From Favolaschia claudopus (lineage: Eukaryota > Basidiomycota > Agaricomycetes > Agaricales > Mycenaceae), in NCBI GenBank assembly GCA_037176885.1, contig JAWWNJ010000135.1, positions 434,001-498,000 of the forward strand: a stretch of DNA of 64,000 nt. Direction: 5' to 3'. Position numbers and translations under genes: made by a program. The notes below the pieces were generated by a model, which saw nothing but the letters and a program-made list of their open reading frames with translations, did not search any database and was not told the origin of the DNA. Below, piece by piece: positions 42,046 through 51,509 of this stretch; position 1 is the first letter of the stretch; each line of letters opens with the position of its first letter.

Positions 42046-44186
42046 TGACCTACGGCCTTCCTATAGAGTCTCCTGTCACTGATACCGACCCTTCGACCCT
42101 TCCAGCTGGCTTGCCGTCCGATCCATCGGCGTTCTGGGCGACCATGTCCTTTAACCCGTTTACGTCCCAAACCCAGTCTTTCAACGCGTCAAATGCTCTA
42201 TTTCCTTCCCAAAATAACCCCAACTCGATGCAGCATCAGTTCATGAATAATTCCGGCTACTCTGCACCCAATTTTCTTTCCGTCGTAAGTCGCTGGTTCT
42301 TTGCAAGGGTCCACTGCCAACAAACATTTAGATTTCTTCCGCCTCGCATGTGGACCTCATTGCTTCAAATAACCCTGTCTATCTCAATCTTCTGCAGTCG
42401 TATAATACGCTCTTTGAGCAGCATCGACAACTCCAGTGCGTTATATGAGTTTGCTAACTTAATTTGCAGCTAATGTCTTCTAGAATGCAAACAGTATCCT
42501 CAGCATTGCAATCATCGCGCAATCCGTCCGCTTTGTCCCTCTCTGCTCCGTCTCTCACTCCCAGCGCTGCTCCAACTGAACTGATCAACGACACGACATT
42601 TCCCTCAATACGCTTTTGGACTCGCGACAACTATAACAAGTCCCAATCAAACAAGAAGACCACGACAATGAACGGGAAGGCAGGTGCGAGGGGCAGCGTG
42701 CGAGCGGCGAAGGACATCAATGTCATGCATCTGTACGTCGAGCACGAGGATGGGACTGTTGCTACGGGGCGAGAAGTCAGGGAGATGCGAAAAAACTCAG
42801 CGCTCCATCTTCCGGCAGATCAAGAACAGCTTCCCCACCGAACTCCCTTCCACATGGGGCGCAGCCTCCATCGCCGTCATCAAGTATCATCGGGATGAAA
42901 TGTACTCAGCACACCCTTGCCTTCGCCTTTGCACCTCCCATTGGAAGGTCTCTCTCATGGCTACGGATGCGTATTCCAGCTGGTACACAAAGAACGTCAA
43001 GAACAAAGCGGCTGTCGACCAGTCAAGCGACGAAGACGACAGTGACGACGACGCTGAGTCGAGCTCTCCCCCACCCTCCTCTGCACGATTGACATCTGCC
43101 GCCCCTTCCGTCAAAGTGCCCTCTAAACGCAATCGTACCTTCGTTCCTTCGACCCTGCGCAAGAAAGCCAAAACCGCGAGTCCCGACCCTAGCCCTGTGC
43201 CGCAAGAAGAAGTTATTCCGCCGTCATCAACGGATCCCATCATTTCCTCGTCTTCCTCACCCACGCCACCGCCAATTCCTCCTACCTCGACTAACGATTC
43301 GTCTACTTCTCCGATGGATACAGCCGCGCCGACCCTCGATCTACCAGCGGCTGATCATCCCACCCCAACTCGGCCGCCTGCATCCACCTTGCCGCCTCGC
43401 GATAAATCAGTCACGCCGAGCGAGCCCGCGCCCACGCCTGCCGCTGATGCTTCCCTTGACGAACCTGCGCATGTAGCCGGAGGCGCCACTCCAGATCATC
43501 CGCCAAATCCTCTTGTACTCTTATCCGCAGCCGCTGCTAACGAACTCAATGCACAGCGTATCGCATCAAGTGGCTCGGGTGCCGGCCTTAACGAGGTCTG
43601 TTTGAGTTGCTCTGCTTTACCGTTGCCTTACTACTCCGTTTTTCATCAGTTTGATATTGTCAATCCACTGTAAGCGTGATGTATCTCGTCTACGAAAGAA
43701 TGTTTGCTGATTCCTATAACTCAGCGAGACACAATTTGGTCCGCCCTCCGGCCCTACACAGCGGAGCGATGCGTTGTCAAATAATGGTAAGCGCCCAAAG
43801 TGCTTGTGTACGGTTAATTTACTTGCAATAGGTGTACCGAGGCCATCCAAACAGACAAAGAAGCGTGTCAACAAGAATTCTTTGAGTGCCGAGTGAGTCA
43901 TTATTTCTCTGTTTGTCTTCTGCTAACATATGGGTAGAAATCTGTTCTACACCGATTACACGAAGAAGAACCCGCTAGTGACTGCAGCGGAATTCAACGT
44001 GATATGGGACAACCTGCCGGAAGACGAAATTAAAGTATCTTTCCCGTCTTCTACGTGTTTCGGGATGTCGCTCAATATTGTCCTATCGTCTAGAAATACA
44101 AGACTCTGAGCGCGGAACGAAACACGGCGAAGAAAAACGCGAAGTCCAAGGCGGCGGGGGCGGCTAGTGCAATCCTGACTTGGTAA
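42046..44186 (+). CDS. Accessory protein of the Tnp2-type transposon
   Basis: Multi-exon gene downstream of the transposase. Exon 1 begins MTYGLPIESPVTDTDPSTLP; introns at about 42282-42331 and 42433-42470; then FPSIRFWTRDNYNKSQSNKK, GARGSVRAAKDINVMHLYVE, RQIKNSFPTELPSTWGAASI, RLCTSHWKVSLMATDAYSSW, an acidic stretch (SSDEDDSDDDAESS) and a long Pro/Ser/Thr-rich tail with basic KKAKTAS. Short 3' exons give NLFYTDYTKKNPLVTAAEFN and KYKTLSAERNTAKKNAKSKA, ending at 44186. I have seen this FWTR...RGSxRAAKxxNVM motif in basidiomycete proteins of unknown role. By position it parallels the TnpA gene of plant CACTA elements, which is inference. A run of six A at about 42790 shifts the frame by one base. 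Confidence 0.6.
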
Positions 44187-44776
44187 GTTTTAGTTGCTCG
44201 CCTTTCACCAAGCCTCAGATAGATCCTAGAACGACTATCGCCTTTCTTTCAAATCTCTTTCTTGGGAACCAGAAACCAATATGACATTTCCATTCATTCG
44301 CAGGTGAGTTATCTTTCTTTCGATCCTTCACGTAGTTAATATCGTCAGCAGCGTCACTCTCTTTTCAATCGCGTTCTCAAAACTCAGACGAATAACTTTT
44401 TTGGTATGTTTGTTCGCTTCAACATGAGTTTGTTTGATCCTGATTAACAGGTCGGCATGTCTGCATATTCTCAATGGAAGTATGGAGCGGCGCGCACAAT
44501 GGAGAGCGGGAACGGGATAGCGCGGGGGCGTGGGGACAAGACAAGCGGGGGGCGGGGCAAGCGGGGGGCAGGACAAGTGGGGGCGGGATGAGCGGGGGCA
44601 GTGGACGGTACCTGATTCGAGTGTGTTCTATGTAGTTCTTTGTAGTTCTACGTGCTATGACAAAATTGTCGAACCAGATCGAGCTCTCGGCCAAATGTCG
44701 AGCCAGTTGCGACCCTGAGAAAAAGTTCTAGGAAGTTCGAGGCAGCTCGATCCGGCTGCCCGACGTTTTCACTGGG
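44187..44776 (+). repeat. Subterminal region of the Tnp2-type element, G-rich tract
   Basis: No gene. 44520-44600 has repeated GCGGGGGGCGGGG-like units with G-quadruplex potential. TAGTTCT words and the right TIR follow. Confidence 0.6.
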
Positions 44777-44804
44777 GCTCAACATTGGCGCCGCGTGTAA
44801 ACTA

Positions 44805-45405
44805 TAGTTTACACTAAACGCTATCCCCCCAACACCTGGCCCCCCACGTGACCCGCGGATCAGCCTTCCGAGATGGGTTCCACGCTGTCAGAGACTTCCG
44901 CCGCCATCGACAAGAAGAGCTCAACATTGGCTCAACTGCGTTAACACGCTATCCCGCCTGTTCCATTGTTCAGAAATTAGGAGGAGGAGGAGTGGATAGG
45001 ATGGGGTTAGTAACTCCTGTGTACCTCTGAAAGTAACGGTGTTAGGCGCGTCCAATCACACCTGTGCCGCGGTTGGTGCTGTCACACATCATCGCCAACG
45101 GCGGCGAAGGAGACAACAGTGAGCTCAATCTGAGTCTATATATAAGTGTATAAAAAGTACAGATAACTTGGTGAACGGGGCAATATAGCTAGAATTATGA
45201 ACCTGAGTGAATAAATTCATGTATGTAAAAGATTCCTAAGGGACAATGTGGTGCGCAATACCATCGGGGGCATGTAACCCTCAGAGAAATAACTCACAAA
45301 TGGGCTCTTTTGAAGCGAAGAACGTTGGCGGCGCCTCTGAGTGGACTTGTCGATGGCGGCGCAAGTCTCTGACAGCGTGGAACCCATCTCGGAAGGTTGT
45401 GGGGG
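44805..45405. repeat. Inverted pair of the dispersed repeat
   Basis: 44810-44915 (plus) and 45336-45405 (minus) are copies of the unit at 33513-33605 facing each other. Between lie about 420 bp with no gene. The plus copy is interrupted after GCCATCGACAAG by AAGAGCTCAACATTGG. Confidence 0.65.
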
Positions 45406-45567
45406 ATGAAAGCGACAAGGAGAACTGATTTATTTCGCGCTGTGTATGTTATCGCCTCTGCTGAAAATACTGTATCGCTACTAGCTTTCTGTATATTTGT
45501 ATAGTCATATTGTTTATATAATTTCTTGGTGTCCTACTTGTGTATTGACAACTACTGATACAACAAC

Positions 45568-46754
45568 CTATACAACGTATTCGCAATCCCTAAACCATCC
45601 TTCAATGTTCTCTGGGGTCATTGTCTCATGAGCCGCTTCCCACAAAGTTGCAATGGGGTCGCAACCATCACGCCCTTCCATCGAGCTGAGAACATCGTCC
45701 CGGTTGCGTCGGATCCAGTATTTCATGCATGAAAACCCTTCTTCGCATGGATTGAAGTCGGGAGAATATGGTGACAGATAAATCAGTCGGCGCCCGCTGT
45801 AAATCAAATTCAGTGAGTTGGCAATCAATAGGATATATGTATGCTACGCACCGTCCCTCGACCATCTCACGAATCCCATCAAAGTGATGAACCCTTGCGT
45901 TGTCCATGACGAGAACGGAGTTGTCCTGCGGAAAGGGATTCATGCGGTCAAGGAGAATATCGAGATAGTTGCGGAACTCTACGGCGGTCCAGGATCGAGT
46001 CAACACATCGAAGTGAAGTATGCCATCGAGGCAAATTGCCGGAAGAACAGAATAACTATACATATCAGCAGGCACGTAGCGCTGGCAAGAGCAGAAACAC
46101 ATACCGGATGCCTCGGACAAAAAAATCATGCCGCCGTGCTCGCATTCCAATGGGCGCCCATGCCATCTGCCGCCGCGTTGTATGTCGATTGCAAGCTGCT
46201 TCGTCTAGGAAAACCAGTCTTCGAGGTGGGTGTTGTCCAACTTCACATTGAAACCCAAGCCGTTTGTTTTCCTCAGCTTCGAGTGCAGTTCGAGATATCT
46301 AAGGATATACTCATGTCAGCGGCACGAAACTCCCAGCAATTTTACTTACATGAACCCGAACATAACCCATTCGCAAAAGGGCGTCACGGATGGTGGTTTT
46401 AGCGACGTCGAGTCCCGTGGCTTCGTACAAACATTCCTGTAGCTCGAAAAGATAGATGTCGGGGGTTTTCGCAACAAGACCCTCAAGATACTTCTCAAAG
46501 GGTCAAATACGAAGGGTATTGAGAAGATTACAGACCGCGACATCAAAAGATGTAAGAATGCGGGGTCGTCCAAGCTGCAGAGGAATTCGGACGTGGTCCC
46601 CAGTGGTCCGCCACGTTCGGATGATGCGGTAAATGGTTCGCTCGCTGATGTCGGTAGCTGCAGCAATGTCTGGGACAGACATATGGGCCGACATTGTGGT
46701 GATGAGCTGTTTCTGCTCCTTAGGTATGTGACGGCGGTTTCCTCGTCGTATCAT
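45568..46754 (-). CDS. Tc1-type DD34E transposase, apparently intact
   Basis: Five exons on the minus strand: 46754-46536, 46493-46350, 46298-46106, 46055-45852 and 45796-45568, with introns of 42, 51, 49-50 and 55 nt, all GT-AG. The product of about 330 aa starts MIRRGNRRHIPKEQKQLITT, has a helix-turn-helix (MSVPDIAAATDISERTIYRI), then the DDE_3 core: RRLVFLDEAACNRHTTRR (first Asp), DNSVLVMDNARVHHFDGI (second Asp), YLSPYSPDFNPCEEGFSCMK (Glu). There are 34 residues between the second Asp and the Glu, the Tc1 spacing. No stop or frameshift remains after splicing. The outer end of the element lies near 46914 (TCTATCGTTTCCAAAATAGC then TGTA); the other end is not found, so the element is truncated on the left. 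Confidence 0.85.
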
Positions 46755-46861
46755 GGTGAGAGTGAGGAGAGTATACTGTATATTGGCGGGGAACGCTCAT
46801 CGTCATGATGGAGCTGAGTTGTAGCTAAAAATAATTATATGACAGGTCTGCCGGGAGTTGC

Positions 46862-46915
46862 CGAACTCAGCAAAATCGAAAATGTCTATCGTTTCCAAAA
46901 TAGCTGTAAAGTGCA
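46862..46915 (-). repeat. Terminal repeat of the Tc1-type element (5' end)
   Basis: Matches 1028-1074 (shared TCTATCGTTTCCAAAATAGC). It lies 110-160 bp upstream of the transposase start. Confidence 0.6.
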
Positions 46916-47409
46916 AGCTTATTTTCCACCGGGTCAAGATTCTCTGTTTGTGGAAAGAGAGATCAATAACAACGGCTGCGGAGATGATATGTATGGATCG
47001 GCGAATACCTTGATCTCGAGGGAAAACCCAATCCTTCATATCGCCAACTTCTTGCAAACTAATTGCCGCTGGTCAGACTGTTGGTAAATCCAGAAATCCC
47101 AAGAATTGGTTGGATAGAAAGTATTCCAAGGAGCAGCAAACCAGGATCAACGCGCACGCCTCGCTGATGAGGAATCATGTCGCAGAGAACATGGTGGCAG
47201 ATGAGAAGACTCCCGAGGCAATGAAAGCTTCGACAGCGGGGATCAAAGTTGATCACCGGACTCCGGACCGATCAACGGAAGCAAATTCCGTGCCGCTGTC
47301 AAAACCCTCCTCTTCTACCGCTTCATCTTGCGACGATTCTCGTTGTTTGGTGCATACACCACTCAATTTAGACGACTCCTGCCCCTTCTGCAGGGCCTCG
47401 CTTAACTGA
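46916..47409 (+). CDS. Unassigned ORF pieces next to the Tc1 end
   Basis: From the element border to 47087 one frame is open: VQAYFPPGQDSLFVEREINN, then CGDDMYGSANTLIS. From 47110 to 47409 another frame reads MDRKYSKEQQTRINAHASLM, then a Ser-rich part and a C-terminus with CPFCRAS. They could be exons of one gene cut by the transposon, but no family is recognised. Confidence 0.3.
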
Positions 47410-48342
47410 GTCATGACTTAGCATCGCTAAGTTTGATGGCTAAATTTATTTAGTTCACTAAAATGGCAATTTTGAGTGATGGCTCAGTCGACAAATCCAT
47501 TTCCCTGGTTTCGAAGAATATTTTGGTATTTTAAGTGTGGAATAGTGTTCTATTTACTCCTAGAAACTCCTCTGTGCGCGCTCAAGGTCGTTGGGAAGGT
47601 GAGCGAGCCAAATTCGACATATAGCGAGCCCAGTAAAGCCCCGTGGGAACCGACTAAGGACCGCTGATGGGTGCCGATCACTAACTAATTTAGCCATCAC
47701 TAGCCAGCTAACTGTTAGGCCCTGCCCGTCTGTCGCCCTGAGACCTAACTCTGGTACACTAAGTGGACAAAAAAAATGTCCGAACGATATTCGGTGCCGT
47801 TCTCGACAATGATAGCACCTTTTGACCTCGAATAAAATGTACATAGTGTGGATTTTAAGGTCAAAGGGAATTCTTTCTGTCCATTTGTTTGGCAGATGAT
47901 TTTGATCCGCCATCAAGCCGGCCAGAATCCCCAACCCGCGATTTTTCAACTTGCCCAAATGATCTTTATTGACCCCGCCAGCTTGCTCAAACTAAGGCCC
48001 GAGATGCACTAAGTATCTCTCCAACTTAAACCATGCAAAAATATACAGGCAGAAATGTGCTACATCAACCGCAAATTGGACATTTTCGGCCATTTTGACC
48101 GCTCCTCCCACACCCGCTTGGTGCCATTGCTCATGTTTTGAAGCAGGTTCATTGCCAGGGTCTTGCGGCGCCTTGAGTAGGTTCCCATAGGCAGATTTGA
48201 CAACGCGTTGGCGGAGAAAGTGCTGTTTTTGACGGAGATTTGATAATTCCTGGACCAATTCGAAGGATTTGTAGAATTTTACGTATCAAATATTATTTAT
48301 TCGAGGTATAAAAAATCCCTCTTAAAAATTTGTTGAGAGAGC

Positions 48343-48344
<2 letters not shown>
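47410..48344. other. Stretch without a supported gene; one solo transposon end
   Basis: 47756-47785 carries TACACTAAGTGGAC, A8 and TGTCCGA, like the ends of 27449-28135. The minus-strand frames here show no motif. Confidence 0.4.
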
Positions 48345-48375
<31 letters not shown>

Positions 48376-50976
48376 CGAGCGTTGGGTCTTTGAACCTAAA
48401 CGATTATCAGTCTGCAGAAGCATTCCGAGTCGTCCGCTTTGGTTACTGGTTGTGGACAAGATGCCGGGGAAGATGTCCGGGAGGAAATGCCTTACGCACG
48501 ATTTATACCAGTGTGGGACTCCAGCCAATATGGGAATCTATCCGACTCCGGTTTTCTTGGGCTGTATACCCACTAAAACCCCCCTTGTGAAAGTCCAATT
48601 GTCCGGCAACGAGTCCTCGTTCATGAGTAACCCACTCCATGTATTTAATACGCTCTTCTCGCTGGATGCAAGAGAACCAAACCTCGATTTGTCTGTCAAA
48701 ATCCGGTCGCGATCGAGAGCCAGATTGATAGCGTGTAACCATTTATTATGTATTTCAGTTTCGGTGTGAATTTTTCCAGGATTTCTAATTACACGATCAA
48801 CGCGTAGGTTCCAGATGAGATGCCATGATACAGAAATCAATATGGCGAACAGTCTGGACTTGTGAACCTTTGTTCGATTTAAAACGCATCAGATTGCATC
48901 CAAGAATGAGCCCGTAAGTCAACTTTGGCCAACTCAAGGCCGAAAATTTCATCGTCCACAATTGACGTGCCAGTGCCCATACCTGTGATTGCTCGGGGAG
49001 AGTACACTCCAAGGCAATGTGTTCAATGGACTCAGTAACTCTGCAATGATGACAAGAACCCATAGGGTGCGCACTATTTAAATGGAACCAAAATTCTCCA
49101 ACACGGAAGGTTTCATGAATGCATTTCCAGAGAAAATCTCGCGACAACCGGCGCAGATTAGACGAGCGTATAGACCTCCATATCATCTCGTCGGACGGTG
49201 TATAGCCTGAAATTTCATTCACAGAGCAGCGGATGCGATCCAAATTTATAAACGTGGACTTGCGGAATGGTTTGGTTCTGAGTTTCCGAATGATTTTTGT
49301 AAAGGAGTGTTGACTACCAGTTTGAAGTTCAATTCCAGGGCTAGTAAACATTATGTCTGTCTGCGTCTCAAGTTCCACTGATATAATTTCATTGAAATTA
49401 GCACACGGCATCTCGGAAACTCCCTTGAATTTTATTCTGCCCGATCTTTCGTTTAGCGCAGCAAATACAGCCTTAATGAGTTTGAAATTCCCGTCGAGCG
49501 GGTCATTTTCGAAACAAGGTTTTTCCTTCACAAGCACTCTCGCCAAGTAATCAGATGAGGAGCAAATTAGCAGAGGCACCGATTTAGGCGTCGTTTGCAA
49601 TTTGAATAGAAGCCCTCCCAGTAAACCAGTGAAGAACGAAAGAGGTATGTCGGGGGTGTCGAATGATATTGCCAATTTCTCATAGGTTGTATTAGATTCG
49701 GTCGAAGTTGTAGTGGCCTCTACTTCAACTGTAACAGTAGGTTGGTATTCCCCAGCGTTTTGGACTCGGCAATGAAGATAGACTGTGTGAGGACTGACAG
49801 TTGGATCTGAAACGGAATTCCGTCTCGCAGGAAGGGAGTTCATGCTCTCTTCCTCCGCAAAGATCTTGAAGCCTGGGTTAATGCGGTGTAGAGAGAAATC
49901 AGGGTCATAGGTGAATGTAATCTCCTCGGACAATGACTTACTGTTCTCCTGCATTTCCAGTTCGGAGAGTTTGAGCTCGCTACAAAAATCAACTGCAGGT
50001 AATCGCGGGTCCCACTTTGGATACACGCTGTTTAGTAGAAATTTAGCAGTATCGATACACGCACCACGATCAGTGCATCCAAGCTCAATTCGATCGCGAC
50101 GACAGGGTGGACATCCACAGTTTTTCCGTCCAAAGCCAGATGGATTAATTTGGTGTGGTTTACGAAGAACAGTCGTACTTCGCTGAGCTATTTCCCTCAA
50201 TTCTTCTAGCGTTTCGATACCGTGATTCGAGCGAAGGCACGTTGCGGCGCGTCGGCGGTTTGCTGACTTGAATAATTCAACATCAACTCCCGGATGCCTC
50301 CATATTGGCAGACGTAGTTGTATATCGGACGAGATAGACAACCCGGTGAATCGTAGGTTATATTTCTGTGCAGCAGTGATCATTCCCTTGACCTGATCAG
50401 GAAGTTTGGTCTTAGAGGAGATCGGGATGTGTATATTCTGTAGAAAGATATTTATTACTTGCCCTGTACGGAAATTGAGGTAACTTTTCTCGGCATAATT
50501 TCGAATCAAGAAATCTACAAAGTAGCACCATCGTGCTCGAGCTTGCTCAAGGTTGAGGTAGGTCTGGAGATTGAGCACGTCAATAGCATCGTTTCTCGAT
50601 GGAAGATCGAGAACTTGTTTACCACCATCGGAAATGTCCAAAATCATGGTTTCGTGGCCGACTCTCGCACGTTTACCATCCCAAAGGAAATCATTTTCCA
50701 GTTTTATTAGCTGCGGTTTTGGCATTCCTTGAACTCTGCTCAAGTATTGAGTCCTGCCACCAATCACCATGTTAATGATATGTCGTTTTCCCTGGGACCA
50801 TGAGGGTATTCCTCTAGATCGCACCTGGAATCATGCAGAACTCCAGTTTCGTACGCTGCAGAGATAAAGACGACAGCATCGGCAAAAGAAATGACCTGTG
50901 ATGCTTTTGCGGCGTTGCTCCCGGGCCCCTTTGAATATTTTGAGCGACAGCAGATTGACAACACAGATGGATTCGA
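48345..50976 (-). mobile_element. LINE (non-LTR retrotransposon), 3' part with A31 tail
   Basis: On the minus strand the order is: coding region (50970 down to 48797), 3' untranslated region (48796-48376) and a 31-base A tail (T31 at 48345-48375). The chromovirus is inserted at its present 5' limit (50977). I cannot follow the LINE convincingly beyond the chromovirus. Confidence 0.75.
48797..50970 (-). pseudogene. LINE reverse transcriptase, C-terminal half
   Basis: The first part (50970-50825) reads ASQVISFADAVVFISAA, where the catalytic F/Y-A-D-D box has become FADA. After a frameshift or deletion near 50824 a 670-codon frame reads RTQYLSRVQGMPKPQLIKLE, DFLWDGKRARVGHETMILDI, and RNDAIDVLNLQTYLNL, the usual thumb/connection region of fungal LINEs. 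An RNase H-like region of about 150 residues follows (PLSFFTGLLGGLLFKLQ and neighbours), and the terminal zinc-knuckle-like SCHHCRVTESIEHIALECTL. The 2-kb frame without stops suggests fairly recent inactivation. No genuine ATG begins this frame. Confidence 0.7.
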
Positions 50977-50981
50977 CCATC

Positions 50982-51366
50982 TGTCAGGGGAACCCCTGTT
51001 CTGCGCAGCATGACGTAATGGGACTTGGGCAATTCTGCCCAAGTCCCATTACATCATTCCTGTGGAGCTCCATCAAACTACGACAGAGTTCTATTTTTGG
51101 GTACACAAGCTCCCAGTCCAACTACGTCATCAAGGTGGGACTTAGCATGTGATCGGGCCAGGGACTATTGCCGGTTGACCCGGCCTTGTGGGAATTAGTT
51201 AGTATATGTTTGCCACACCTAGCGTGGGAATCCTTAGCCTTTCTTCTCTTTGGATTCTCCCTCGCTAGGTGCGCTGTAATGTATTCCTAGTAGCGTCTTT
51301 AATTAACTTTGGATTCTCCCTCGCTAGACCCTCGAGACATCTCGGGTCCCAAAGGTTGCCCTTACA
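50982..51366 (+). repeat. 5' LTR
   Basis: Begins TGTCAGGGGAACCCCTG. A perfect hairpin, GGGACTTGGGC/GCCCAAGTCCC, lies at 51020-51047; the 3' LTR keeps it except near the first arm. TTAGTATATGTTT at 51198-51210 is TATA-like and sits about 33 bp before AGCCTTTCTTCT (51236-51247). CTTTGGATTCTCCCTCGCTA is present twice. Confidence 0.95.
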
Positions 51367-51368
51367 GC

Positions 51369-51380
51369 AGAAGAAAGGCT
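51369..51380 (+). promoter_or_regulatory. Self-priming type primer-binding site
   Basis: AGAAGAAAGGCT starts 2 nt after the LTR and is exactly complementary to AGCCTTTCTTCT at 51236-51247 in the LTR. In Tf1/sushi-type chromoviruses the 5' end of the RNA folds back as primer. No TGG start for tRNA priming is present. Confidence 0.7.
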
Positions 51381-51509
51381 CCAAGGGATTAACTGGTCAA
51401 GATTGCGCGCTTTGGCGATTTTTCAGACGCTTCGTCGGACTCCTCCTCTGCTGTCTCAGACGCGCAAACCGCGAATCTTGCCCCCTCCTCCCCCTCTCTA
51501 GAACCCACC

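Larger units (their letters stand above)
38264..44783 (+). mobile_element. Two-gene Tnp2/Plavaka-type DNA transposon
   Basis: Perfect 35-bp terminal inverted repeats, starting CCCAGTGAAAACGTCGGGCA at 38271 and ending at 44776. Flanks: GCTCAAC at 38264-38270 and 44777-44783; because the TIR may start one or two C earlier, the duplication is 5-7 bp. The sequence AGAAGAGCTCAACATTGG at 44920-44937 looks like the empty target. Subterminal TCGAGC and AGTTCT words repeat near both ends. It carries a transposase (38493-41711) and a second ORF (42046-44186) in the same orientation. The superfamily is CACTA/EnSpm-related. Confidence 0.85.

Noticed and set aside
44805..45405. Inverted repeats as the TIRs of the Tc1-type element
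   Set aside because: Both arms lie on the same side of the transposase, and a third copy occurs alone at 33513.
48345..48375. T31 as a terminator
   Set aside because: It is the A-tail of the minus-strand LINE, directly after its 3' region.
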